From: Alphaproteobacteria bacterium
GTDB lineage: Bacteria > Pseudomonadota > Alphaproteobacteria > SP197
Reading direction: 5' to 3'
Length of the DNA: 33,136 nucleotides
NCBI GenBank assembly: GCA_009694045.1
Contig: SHVY01000034.1
Coordinates: 1 to 33,136, forward strand
Shown: piece by piece, positions 18,987 to 27,453 of the stretch
Layout of the letters: every line of letters starts with the position of its first letter
Position numbering within the stretch: the first letter of the stretch is position 1
Position numbers and translations under genes: made by a program
Notes under the pieces: generated by a model
What the model was told of the DNA's origin: nothing
Seen by the model: the letters and a program-made list of their open reading frames with translations, nothing else
Database searches by the model: none

Positions 18987-19847
18987 TTACGGGACCAGGG
19001 TGATCTCGACCCGGCGGTTTTCCGGATTGCGGACACCGTCGTCGGTCGGGACCAGCGGCGTCGATTCGCCGAACTCCATGATCTCGAGCAGATCGCCCGA
19101 CACGCCGGCACCCGCGAGAGCGGCGGCGACGTTGTCGGCGCGACGCCGAGAGAGGTCCAAGTTGTAATCATCGGATCCGGCGCGGTCGGTGTGACCGTAG
19201 ACCGTCACCTTCGATGGGCCAGCCGCCGCGATCTGAGCGGCGATCTCGCTGATCACGCTGGTGGCACTCTCGGCGATATCGTCGCGGTCGAAGCCGAAGT
19301 AGATGATGTACGGGCCGGGCCAAGCGGGCTCCTCCATCGGCTCTTCCGCCGCCATCTCTGGGGCCGGCTTGATGGCCGCCTCGATCACCGCGAGCGAGCC
19401 CCAGAAAGCGTTCTTGCAGCGGGCGATATCTTCAGGTTGGTGGCCCTCTTCCTGCTCTTCGATCCAGCAGTCGTACATCGCCTGGGCGTGCGCCGCATCG
19501 ACCGGGATGATGTCGCGCGCGCCAGCGTCCAACGCCGCGATGAGCCGCGCACGACCATCGTTGAAGTCGCCCATCATGTCGGCGGGAAGTTCGTGATTCG
19601 CCGGGTCGTTCGGCAAGATCGCCTCGCCGCCACCGACGACCTGGGCCTTGGACGCGTACATGCCCGCGTTGTCCCAATCGAATTCGGCCACTTCCTCGTC
19701 GGCAAGTGTGACGTACTCGGCGAACAGGGCCTTGGTGAAATCAGTGCCCTGTGGCTCCATACCGCGCACATTGTCGATATCGACGTAGGCGCAGTTTGCA
19801 AGTAGGAGCGCCAGCGCCCCGGACAATAGGAAACGCGAAAGTTTCAT
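18987..19847 (-). CDS. OmpA-family peptidoglycan-binding lipoprotein
   Basis: 286 aa. The N-terminus is a signal peptide with a lipobox-like end (MKLSRFLLSGALALLLANC), so Cys19 is probably lipidated; Asn before the Cys is unusual but tolerated. Residues ~20-180 have no fold I recognise: they are rich in Asp, Glu and Ala and hold two further Cys (CWIEEQEEG; ARCKNAFW) that may pair. The last ~100 residues are an OmpA C-terminal domain (YIIYFGFDRDDI, VTVYGHTDRAGS, LSRRRADNVAAAL, NRRVEITLVP), which binds peptidoglycan. The protein likely anchors the outer membrane to the wall. A GGGGGAG site lies 6 bases upstream of the ATG. Confidence 0.88.
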   Translation of the reverse strand: MKLSRFLLSGALALLLANCAYVDIDNVRGMEPQGTDFTKALFAEYVTLADEEVAEFDWDNAGMYASKAQVVGGGEAILPNDPANHELPADMMGDFNDGRARLIAALDAGARDIIPVDAAHAQAMYDCWIEEQEEGHQPEDIARCKNAFWGSLAVIEAAIKPAPEMAAEEPMEEPAWPGPYIIYFGFDRDDIAESATSVISEIAAQIAAAGPSKVTVYGHTDRAGSDDYNLDLSRRRADNVAAALAGAGVSGDLLEIMEFGESTPLVPTDDGVRNPENRRVEITLVP

Positions 19848-19996
19848 TGGGTCTCCCCCTCGTTGAACTCAAGGCCCACGCCAAGGTTGCGTGCGAACCC
19901 AACCCTCTCGTTCCCAGCCAGCTAGCTCGGAACCGCCAAGGCACCTTAGTTCGCCCGGAAAATCCTTGCAACAGTAAGTGTGATGACGGTGCTGAT

Positions 19997-21217
19997 CTAA
20001 GCCGCGATCACATCCGTCGGCGTTCGGCCGACGATCGTCCGATAGACCTCCTCGTCGGTCGCGCCTTCGCTGATGATCGTCAGGACCCGGGAGTGGTCAT
20101 CTAATCCAATGATTCGACGTATGGATTCGGTCGCGACAGAGGCCATAAGCCCGCCGACGCCAGCGGCCCCGGCTTCGCCGGCGACAATCTTCAGGTCCCC
20201 GCTGGGGCCGGCCGCCAGACGCTGCATCGCGCGGATGGCCCAGTCGTCGCCGATCGCCATGAAGACATCCGTGCCCACGTCCAGGATCGGCCAGGCCACC
20301 ATGGACACCTCGCCGCAGGCGAGGCCGCCCATCACGGTTTCGAGCCCGCCGCGAACGGCCACGGGGTGCCCGGCCTCGCCGCTGCGGTACACGCAATCCG
20401 CCCGCACCGGCTCGACCACGGTCAGGCGTGGGCGATCGGCACCCCAAAGTTCCCAAAACCGCCCATGGATCGCGGCCGCGAACCCACCGCAACCGCCTTG
20501 GACGAACAGATGGGTGGGACGGACGCCGGCAGGCATCTGGGTCAGCGTCTCCTCGACCATCACGCCATAGCCGTGCATCACGGTGCGCGGAATGTCAGTG
20601 TATCCCGGGTAGGCGGTGTCGGAGATCACCTGGCGGCCGAGCCGGCGGGCATCGTCGGCGCAGACGCGCACGGAATCGTCGTAGTTCCCCTGCACCCGAA
20701 CGACGTCGGCGCCGAAGGCCTCGATCGCCCGCACCCGACCGACGCTCACGCCTGCGTGCATGTAGATGACGCAGCGGCAACCGAACAGTTGTGCTCCCCA
20801 GGCGACCGAACGTCCGTGGTTGCCGTCGGTCGCGGACGTGACCGTGATGGCGGCCGTCCGCTCGCGAAAGCGATCGGCGATCAGATCAGCGGAAGTGACC
20901 GCGTGTCCCGACGTTCGCAGATGCTCGACCAGGTGCCGCAGGACCGCGTAGGAGCCGCCCATCGCCTTGAAACTGCCCAGGCCGAACCGCAAGCCTTCGT
21001 TCTTGCACCACACTTGAGCGACTCCGGCCTCGCGGGCCAGTGCCGGCAGGGAGACGAGCGGGGTCGGCGCGTAACCGGGCCAGCGCGAGATTTCGGCATG
21101 GGCCGCGTGCACCGCCCGGGCGTTGATGACCGCGGCCTGCTCTGGCCTGAAGCGCGCGGTGCGATCCGCCCGCGGATTGGCGAAAGCCCGGGCCTCCAGG
21201 CCACCGACACGTTCCAT
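19997..21217 (-). CDS. dpaL: Diaminopropionate ammonia-lyase
   Basis: 406 aa, PLP enzyme of fold type II. It converts 2,3-diaminopropionate to pyruvate and two ammonia. The PLP lysine is K84 in GLGSFKAMGGSY. TSATDGNHGRSVAW, YDDSV, DTAYPGYTDIPRTVMHGY and VQGGCGGFAAAIHG follow the E. coli YgeX pattern. A Gly-rich phosphate loop (GEAGAAGVGGL) is near the C-terminus. The ATG at 21217 (MERVGG) is preferred to an upstream in-frame start because a GGAAAGG site precedes it. It is divergent from the CorA-type gene, with 111 bases between the starts. Confidence 0.88.
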   Translation of the reverse strand: MERVGGLEARAFANPRADRTARFRPEQAAVINARAVHAAHAEISRWPGYAPTPLVSLPALAREAGVAQVWCKNEGLRFGLGSFKAMGGSYAVLRHLVEHLRTSGHAVTSADLIADRFRERTAAITVTSATDGNHGRSVAWGAQLFGCRCVIYMHAGVSVGRVRAIEAFGADVVRVQGNYDDSVRVCADDARRLGRQVISDTAYPGYTDIPRTVMHGYGVMVEETLTQMPAGVRPTHLFVQGGCGGFAAAIHGRFWELWGADRPRLTVVEPVRADCVYRSGEAGHPVAVRGGLETVMGGLACGEVSMVAWPILDVGTDVFMAIGDDWAIRAMQRLAAGPSGDLKIVAGEAGAAGVGGLMASVATESIRRIIGLDDHSRVLTIISEGATDEEVYRTIVGRTPTDVIAA

Positions 21218-21328
21218 GATCGACCCTTTCCGTGATCGTGGATCGACCATAGCGCATCGACGGCTCGGACTCAAAGCCGGTCAACCGCGATGCGCCATCG
21301 CCCCGATCGTGCGCTACACTACGCGGCG

Positions 21329-22297
21329 ATGATCACGGCCTATCGTCTCGTCGACAGCACCCTGCGGCCGATGCCCTTCCGCCCAGGCGAGCCGTTGCCG
21401 GCCGGGGCGTCGTGGTTCGACCTCGCCGACCCCTCCGAGGCGGAACGGGTCGCGATCGCCGACGCTCTCCAACTCTCCATACCGACGCGGGAGGACATGC
21501 TCGAAATCGAGCTGTCCAGCCGGCTCTATCAGGAAATCGACGCGCTGTTCATGACGGCCAGCCTGGTGACCGGTGCCGAAACGGATCGACCGGCCCTCGA
21601 ACCGGTTTTGTTCATTCTGATGGGCACCGCGCTGGTCACCGTGCGACACCACGACTTCAAGGCGTTCGACGGGTTCGTGTCGCGCGCCGGTCGAGAGGCG
21701 CCGTTCGGCAGCACGGCGCTCGGCGTTCTCCTCGGGCTGATGGATGCGATCGTCGATCGCCTGGCCGACATCCTCGAACTCGTCCAGCGCGAGGCGGACG
21801 ACATATCGCGGTCGATCTTCGGGGCCAAGCGCCCCGTTGCCAGTCGCGATCTGGACCGCCTGCTGCGCCGCATCGGCCTGAACCACAATCTGACGACGAG
21901 AGTAAGGGAAAGTCTGGCCAGCCTCGAGCGCGTCCTGACCTTCCTGGGCCGCCCGGACGCAACCCGGAACGAGCAAGCCGTGGCGCGGACCCTCGTCTCA
22001 CTGGCGCGCGACGTGACGGCCCTGACCCACCACGCCTCGTACCTCGGCAGCAACATCAACTTCCTGCTCGACAGCACCCTCGGCATGATCAACATCGCGC
22101 AGAACGCGATCATCAAGATCGTATCGGTGGCGGCGCTGGTCTTCCTGCCCCCGACCCTGATCGCCAGCATCTACGGCATGAACTTCGACGTCATGCCGGA
22201 ACTCGGCTGGCCGTGGGGCTATCCGGCGGCGCTCGGGCTCATGGCCCTGTCGGCCGTTCTGCCTTACGTGTACTTCAGGCGCCGGGGTTGGCTTTAG
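21329..22297 (+). CDS. CorA-family divalent metal transporter
   Basis: 322 aa. A large N-terminal cytoplasmic domain is followed by a long helix (DRLLRRIGLNHNLTTRVRESLASLERV) and two C-terminal membrane segments. The loop between them carries the signature YGMNFDVMPEL with the GMN selectivity motif. CorA members pass Mg2+, Co2+ or, in the ZntB branch, Zn2+; the sequence alone does not separate these. The ATG at 21329 (MITAYRLVD) matches the family start; an earlier in-frame ATG adds 13 odd residues. The 3' end overlaps the convergent amidotransferase by 23 bases. Confidence 0.9.
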   Translation: MITAYRLVDSTLRPMPFRPGEPLPAGASWFDLADPSEAERVAIADALQLSIPTREDMLEIELSSRLYQEIDALFMTASLVTGAETDRPALEPVLFILMGTALVTVRHHDFKAFDGFVSRAGREAPFGSTALGVLLGLMDAIVDRLADILELVQREADDISRSIFGAKRPVASRDLDRLLRRIGLNHNLTTRVRESLASLERVLTFLGRPDATRNEQAVARTLVSLARDVTALTHHASYLGSNINFLLDSTLGMINIAQNAIIKIVSVAALVFLPPTLIASIYGMNFDVMPELGWPWGYPAALGLMALSAVLPYVYFRRRGWL

Positions 22298-22982
22298 GGT
22301 CGAGCCACAGGTCGACGAAGTGCTCGACCCAGCGGTCCATGGCGGCATCATAGGCGTCGCACGACGCGAGCTGGTCGTCGCAGGACTGCGCCCCAGGGCG
22401 CTTCAGATGGTCGTGCGCCTCGGTCGTCCACCACGAGAGGATTTCGCGGGTGACTTCGGGGTGGAACTGCACGCCGTAGGCGTTGGGCCCGAACCGCATG
22501 GCCTGGTTGCGGAACGTGGCGCCTGTCGCCAGCAGTTCGGCGCCGTCCGGCAGGTCGAAGCCTTCGCCGTGCCAATGGTAGACGTGGCTCAGCGCATCGA
22601 TCACGTGCGCGCCGCGGTTGGTCGGCTGGATCGGCCAATAGCCGATCTCCATCATGCCCTCGTCGTGGGGTGCCACCCGGGCACCGAGGCAACGGGCCAT
22701 GAGCTGGGCGCCGAGGCAGACGCCGAAGTAGGGAGTCCCGGCCGCAAGCAGGCGGTCGATCCAGCGCATCTCCTCGCCCAGATAGGGCAACGTGTGGTCG
22801 TCGTTGGCGCTCATGGGACCGCCGAACACCACCGCACCCGCCAGCGTCGCCGGATCCGGCAGCGGCTGCCCCAGTGCGGGACAGCAGCGCTTCAACCGGT
22901 GATTGCGCCGCGCCAGCACGGTGGCGACGCGCCCAGGGCGCGAACGACCATGGTGAACGACGAGGGCAACCGGTCTGCTCAT
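22275..22982 (-). CDS. Class I glutamine amidotransferase-like protein
   Basis: 235 aa. The catalytic Cys lies in FGVCLGAQLMA and the His/Glu pair in YGVQFHPEVT, with VVFGGPMSANDD forming the oxyanion strand. It is a stand-alone domain of the GuaA-like type with no synthetase partner beside it. Such proteins include gamma-glutamyl hydrolases of polyamine adducts and uncharacterised amidotransferases, so the acceptor is unknown. The gene's 3' end overlaps the convergent CorA-type gene. Confidence 0.82.
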   Translation of the reverse strand: MSRPVALVVHHGRSRPGRVATVLARRNHRLKRCCPALGQPLPDPATLAGAVVFGGPMSANDDHTLPYLGEEMRWIDRLLAAGTPYFGVCLGAQLMARCLGARVAPHDEGMMEIGYWPIQPTNRGAHVIDALSHVYHWHGEGFDLPDGAELLATGATFRNQAMRFGPNAYGVQFHPEVTREILSWWTTEAHDHLKRPGAQSCDDQLASCDAYDAAMDRWVEHFVDLWLDPKANPGA

Positions 22983-23213
22983 GACGCGGAGCGCGATGCG
23001 AGACTCATGCCATGGCCATGGCGGCGTCGCCGGGGCGACACGCCGGGCCGCTCACCTGGGGCCGGTTGATGTCGACCACCCGAATGCCCTGTCACGCGGC
23101 CATTCCGTGCCACGCTGGGATGGTGAATGTCACGTCCGCCATGGCGATCGCCTGATCTGACCTTGGACACCTGACCTCTATAGAGAGTCGGCGAATCTGG
23201 GACAAGCCTAGGA

Positions 23214-24440
23214 CTAGCCGATATCGCCCGGTGTGGTCGAGGTCAGGGTGGCCTTGAACCCGGCGGCGGTGAGCTTGGCCGACAGCTCGCGCACGTGGGC
23301 CATATCGCGGGTCTCCATGACGATGTCGAGGTCGGCGGACTTCACCGGCAGGGCCGAGAAGGTGCGCTGGTGGTAGACTTCCATGATGTTGGCCCCGGAT
23401 TCGCCGATGATCTTGGTGATGGCGGCAAGCACGCCCGGCTGATCGGGGATTTCGATCCGCATCCGCACCAGGCGGCCTTCGCGCACCAGGCCGCGCATGA
23501 TGATCGAGGCAAGGATGCGGGGGTCGATGTTGCCGCCGGTCAGGATGCAGCCGACGCGTTTCCCCTGGAACTTCTCGGGATTGGCGAGCACCGCGGCGAG
23601 GGCGGCGGCGCCCGCACCCTCGGCCACCGTCTTCTCGATGTTGAGCAGGAGCTGGACGCCTCGCTCGAAGTCCGCCTCGCCGACCACCAGCACTTCGCTC
23701 ACCAGCTCGCGCACCACCGGGAACGTCTTCTTGCCGGGGGTCTTCACGGCGATGCCCTCGGCGACGGTCCGTCCGCCGGCCCGCGCGGGCAGGCTGTGGA
23801 CGGCCTGGTACATGGAGGGATAAAGGGCGGCCTCGACACCGATGATCTCGATCGCCGGCTTGATCGCCTTCGCGGCGATGGAGTTGCCGGCGATCAGGCC
23901 GCCGCCGCCGATCGGGATCACCAGCACGTCTAGGTCGGGATCGTCCTCCAGCATCTCCAGCGCGATGGTTCCCTGGCCCGCGATCACGTGTTCGTCGTCA
24001 TAGGGGTGGACGAAGCTGAGGCCATCCTTCGCCGCTAGTTCGCGGGCGAACACGGCCGCCTCGTCGATCGTCTCGCCGCCGACCAGGACCCGCGCGCCGA
24101 ACCGCTGGGTGTTCTCGACCTTCACGTGGGGCGTGCCGTTGGGCATGACGATGGTCGCGGCGATCCCCAGCCGCCGGGCGTGGTAGGCCACCGCCTGGGC
24201 GTGGTTGCCGGCGGACATGGCGATGACCCCGGCGCGTTTCTCCGCCTCGGGGAGCGCGTTGAGCTTCACCAGCGCGCCGCGGTCCTTGAACGACGCGGTG
24301 AACTGCTGGTTCTCGAACTTGATGACGATCTGACAGCCGCAGATCTCGGACAGGGTCCGTGAATGCAGGCTGGGCGTGCGCACCACCTGGCCCGCGATGA
24401 CGATGGCGGCGCGGCGGATATCGTCGATCGTCACCGGCAT
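23214..24440 (-). CDS. ilvA: Threonine ammonia-lyase with C-terminal ACT domain
   Basis: 408 aa. It deaminates threonine (or serine) to 2-oxobutyrate, the entry to isoleucine synthesis or to threonine breakdown. PLP lysine is K52 in TASFKDRG. MSAGNHAQAVAYHA, the phosphate loop IPIGGGGLIAG and TGGNIDPRIL are as expected. An ACT-type domain fills the last ~80 residues (IEIPDQPGVLAAITKIIGE and NIMEVYHQR), which suggests allosteric control. The length and single ACT domain match the shorter catabolic-like class rather than E. coli IlvA with two regulatory repeats. The GST gene lies 52 bases upstream on the same strand and may be cotranscribed. Confidence 0.9.
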   Translation of the reverse strand: MPVTIDDIRRAAIVIAGQVVRTPSLHSRTLSEICGCQIVIKFENQQFTASFKDRGALVKLNALPEAEKRAGVIAMSAGNHAQAVAYHARRLGIAATIVMPNGTPHVKVENTQRFGARVLVGGETIDEAAVFARELAAKDGLSFVHPYDDEHVIAGQGTIALEMLEDDPDLDVLVIPIGGGGLIAGNSIAAKAIKPAIEIIGVEAALYPSMYQAVHSLPARAGGRTVAEGIAVKTPGKKTFPVVRELVSEVLVVGEADFERGVQLLLNIEKTVAEGAGAAALAAVLANPEKFQGKRVGCILTGGNIDPRILASIIMRGLVREGRLVRMRIEIPDQPGVLAAITKIIGESGANIMEVYHQRTFSALPVKSADLDIVMETRDMAHVRELSAKLTAAGFKATLTSTTPGDIG

Positions 24441-24492
24441 GGCTGGTTCCCTCCCCGCGACTCAAAGGGCACGATACACCTCGATCGGCGTC

Positions 24493-25143
24493 TCACCGGA
24501 CCTCCGTGTGGGGAATGGTCCAGGTCTCCGCCAGGGCGCCCCGGTGCCACTCCTGGTACGCTGGCAGGCCCAGTACCGCGTTCATGTAGGCGCGACTCAC
24601 GGGATCGACCACGATGCCATAGGTTTCGAAGCGGGTCACGACCGGCGCGTACATCGCGTCGGCGGCGGTGAAGGGGCCGTAGAGGAACGGTCCCCCCGCG
24701 CCGAACCGTGATCGGGCCTCGCGAAAGATCGCGGTGATGCGGGCCACGTCGTTGGCCACGGCCTCGCCGCGGTCCGTGGCGGCGTAGCGCTTGCCGAGGT
24801 TCATCGAGCAGGCTTGCCGCAGGGCCATGAATCCGGCGTGCATCTCGGTCGCGACGGAACGGGCGTGGGCCCGCGCCGCACGGCCCTTCGGCCAGACGCC
24901 GAGCTCGCCGTGCCTGTCCGCCAGGTACTCCATGATCGCGAGGGACTCCCACACGACCACGTCGCCATCGATCAGCGTGGGCACCTTGCCCGACGGTGAC
25001 AGCGCGAGGATCGCCGCCTTGCTGCCCGGCTCGTACAGTGGAATCACCGTCTCGCCGAAGGGGATGCCCAGGATCTTCATCAGGAGCCACGGACGCAGCG
25101 ACCAGGATGAATAGAGCTTGTTACCGATGACGAGCTTGTGCAC
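24493..25143 (-). CDS. Glutathione S-transferase family protein
   Basis: 216 aa. The N-terminal thioredoxin-like domain holds the active-site region LYSSWSLRPWLLMKILGIPF, the cis-Pro motif SGKVPTLIDG and the glutathione-binding WESLAIMEYLAD. An all-helical C-terminal domain follows. The catalytic residue is probably a Ser of YSSWS. The substrate is unknown. A GTG start at 25143 is chosen because it gives the family start (HKLVIGNKLYSSWS) and has an AGGGAGA site upstream; the open frame continues upstream only into the flavoenzyme gene, which stops 10 bases before this start. Confidence 0.87.
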   Translation of the reverse strand: MHKLVIGNKLYSSWSLRPWLLMKILGIPFGETVIPLYEPGSKAAILALSPSGKVPTLIDGDVVVWESLAIMEYLADRHGELGVWPKGRAARAHARSVATEMHAGFMALRQACSMNLGKRYAATDRGEAVANDVARITAIFREARSRFGAGGPFLYGPFTAADAMYAPVVTRFETYGIVVDPVSRAYMNAVLGLPAYQEWHRGALAETWTIPHTEVR

Positions 25144-25153
25144 CCCGGTCTCC

Positions 25154-27142
25154 CTAGAGACCCGCCGCCAGCTTCCGCGCCTCGTACAGGGCCAGGCTGC
25201 CCTTGCGCGGGGCGACACCGTCGCCGATCGCATGATGCGCCACCGCGAGGCCGGCGAGGTCGCGTGCGAGTGCCGTCTCGGAGGTCGGCATGGTCGCCAG
25301 CACTACCGTATCGACCGTCACGACGCGCTCGGAGCGCGCGGCGAGATAGCGAATCGTCACGGCATTGCCCTGGATGCCCAGAACCGCCGAGCGCACATGG
25401 GACGTCACTTTCGCGTTGGCGACCATGCGGGCGAGGACGCCCCCCATGCCGTTGGCGAGGGTCCGATGCCCGGCGGTCGGCAGCCCTGTCACGATGTCGA
25501 CGTCATGGCCTCGTTCGGCGAGGAACAGCGCCGTGCCGATCCCGCGCCAGCCGCCCTCGTCGTCGACCACCAGGACGCGGCGGCCGGGCTTTGCGCGGCC
25601 CTCGAGCACGTCGGCGATGGTAATGACGTTGTCCTGGTCGGCGCCCGGCATGCGGCGGACATGGGGCAGGGCCCGCTGCACGCCGTCCTTCGTGTAGTTG
25701 GCACCGGTCGCGACGATCACCTCGTCGAAGCCACCGGCGGCAATCTCCGCAGCCGACAGCGTCGTGTTGCGCCGCACCTCGACCTGGAGCTGCCCCAGTT
25801 GCCGCTCCATCCAGCCGAGGAAATCGGCGATCTCGTGCCGTTCGGGTTGCCGGGCCGCCAGACGAAGCTGGCCGCCGAGTTCCCCCGTCCGCTCGACCAG
25901 GGTCACCCGATGCCCGCGCTCGGCGGCGAGCCTTGCGGCCTCCATGCCGGCGGGTCCGCCGCCAACCACGAGAACCCGCTTGGGTTCCTTGGCCGGCGTC
26001 CGTTCCGCCTCGCCCCAGATCCACTCGTGGCCGACGCTCGGGTTGACGAAGCAGGAGATGTAGTAGTCCCGGTGCCGGCGGCCGATGCATTGCTGGTTGC
26101 ACGAGATGCAGGGCCGCACGTCCTCGGGCCGACCGGCCTTTGCCTTGTTGGCCAGGTGCGGGTCGGCGATCTGGGCACGCACCAGGCTCACCATGTCGGC
26201 CTGGCCCTTGGCCAGCACCGCCTCCGCGTTGGCCGGGGTCCGGATGCGCGATTCGGCCTGGATCCTGGCGTGGCGAACCGCGCCGCGGATCGCCTCCGCG
26301 TCGGCGGGTCCCTGCATGGGGCCATACAGGAACCCCGGCACGATCCGCTCGTAGTCGACCAGATAGCTGCCGGTGGACACGGCGAAGTAATCGACCAGCC
26401 CGCGCCCATCCAGGTAGGCCGCGATTTCCGCCTTGTCGCCGAGCGTCAGGCCGCCCTCGGCGGGTTCGGCCCCGGTGATCGTCATGCCGATGATGAAGTT
26501 TTCGCCACAGGTTTTGCGCACCCGGCGGCAAATCTCGACGGCGAAGCGCAACCTGTTCTCCAGGCTGCCGCCCCAGCGGTCGTCGCGAAAGTTCGTGATT
26601 GGCGACCAAAACTGGTCGATCAGCGCGTTGTACGCGGCGAATAGCTCGACCCCGTCGAAGCCCGAGGCCTGCTCGCGCCGCGCCGCGCCGACGAACGCCT
26701 CGATCATCTCCTCGATCTCGGCCTCGGTCATGGGGTGGCTGCCGTCGGCCTCGTAGACCGACAGGGTTCCCGACGGCGACCAATTGGCGTGCCAGGAGTT
26801 GTCGGAATCACCGTTGGCGCCGATGTGATAGATTTGATGGATCATCACCGCGCCCTCGGCGTGGCAGGCGTCGGTGATCCGGCGGAAGGGCGCGATGGTC
26901 GCGTCGTCCTGCACCCGGAAATTCCCGCGAATGAGAACCCCCGATTGGTGCGGCGGCACCGGCTCCACCACGATCATGCCGACGCCGCCCCGTGCCCGCT
27001 CGCGGTAGTAGGCGAAGTGCCGATCCCCCGGCAACCCCTCGACGCTCATGTTCGCCGTGTGCGCCCCGAACACGATGCGGTTGCGCAACGTCTTGTGCCG
27101 GATCGTCAGAGGTTGGAAGAGGTGCGGGAACGGCTCTGTCAT
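25154..27142 (-). CDS. Old Yellow Enzyme/FeS/FAD oxidoreductase (2,4-dienoyl-CoA reductase or amine demethylase type)
   Basis: 662 aa, the architecture of 2,4-dienoyl-CoA reductase and trimethylamine dehydrogenase. An FMN TIM barrel covers ~1-340. A 4Fe-4S site is formed by Cys345, 348, 352 and 364 (CISCNQQC...SCF). An FAD/NAD(P) domain begins at VLVVGGGPAGMEAARLAAERG (~391). A second dinucleotide fold starts at RRVLVVDDEGGW. In the barrel, the usual H-A-A-H near VEL is replaced by F-A-A-Y (VELFAAYNALIDQFWSP), and the following W-x-x-S-LENR segment reads DDRWGGSLENR. These features point to the amine-demethylase side of the family rather than a classic enoyl reductase, but the substrate is inferred. 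It heads a minus-strand run with GST. Confidence 0.82.
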   Translation of the reverse strand: MTEPFPHLFQPLTIRHKTLRNRIVFGAHTANMSVEGLPGDRHFAYYRERARGGVGMIVVEPVPPHQSGVLIRGNFRVQDDATIAPFRRITDACHAEGAVMIHQIYHIGANGDSDNSWHANWSPSGTLSVYEADGSHPMTEAEIEEMIEAFVGAARREQASGFDGVELFAAYNALIDQFWSPITNFRDDRWGGSLENRLRFAVEICRRVRKTCGENFIIGMTITGAEPAEGGLTLGDKAEIAAYLDGRGLVDYFAVSTGSYLVDYERIVPGFLYGPMQGPADAEAIRGAVRHARIQAESRIRTPANAEAVLAKGQADMVSLVRAQIADPHLANKAKAGRPEDVRPCISCNQQCIGRRHRDYYISCFVNPSVGHEWIWGEAERTPAKEPKRVLVVGGGPAGMEAARLAAERGHRVTLVERTGELGGQLRLAARQPERHEIADFLGWMERQLGQLQVEVRRNTTLSAAEIAAGGFDEVIVATGANYTKDGVQRALPHVRRMPGADQDNVITIADVLEGRAKPGRRVLVVDDEGGWRGIGTALFLAERGHDVDIVTGLPTAGHRTLANGMGGVLARMVANAKVTSHVRSAVLGIQGNAVTIRYLAARSERVVTVDTVVLATMPTSETALARDLAGLAVAHHAIGDGVAPRKGSLALYEARKLAAGL

Positions 27143-27453
27143 GGGTCAACTCGCTGTTCTGCTGCCCCCTTCTCTCTCGACACCAGTCGCGGGAACCTGG
27201 GGGAGGGACGTCCGATCGATGTCCCTTCCATAGCAGCCCCGTTGCCCTTCCGCGACTCCGGCGCCATGACCAAGGACAAGCAGGCTCTGAGCGGCCTCGG
27301 CTTCGCCCTCCTCCCCGCCCTGTACGAAATGGTGTAGCACTAGGCTCGCGGCTGTCGACGGCCAGCGGCGGGAGCAATCCGGGAGCAAACCCACGGCGGA
27401 CTCGCCCCTGCGCGGCATTGGTCTAGATTTCAGCCTTCGCGGGAGGGTCCAGC
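27143..27453. other. Intergenic region between divergent flavoenzyme and cyclase genes
   Basis: 311 bases that must hold promoters for both genes. Short open frames exist on both strands but none has a family-like sequence or a good ribosome site. A GGGAC...GTCCC inverted pair lies near 27206-27226. A GGGAGGG ribosome-binding site for the cyclase is at 27441-27447. I see no RNA gene. Confidence 0.5.

Noticed and set aside
22983..23213. Possible small gene or RNA between the amidotransferase and threonine ammonia-lyase
   Set aside because: Only short frames without features and no strong hairpin or tRNA-like structure; probably promoter of the amidotransferase and the 3' end of ilvA.
27146..27418. 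90-codon minus-strand ORF in the intergenic region
   Set aside because: No ribosome site, no recognisable motif, and composition like random GC-rich DNA.
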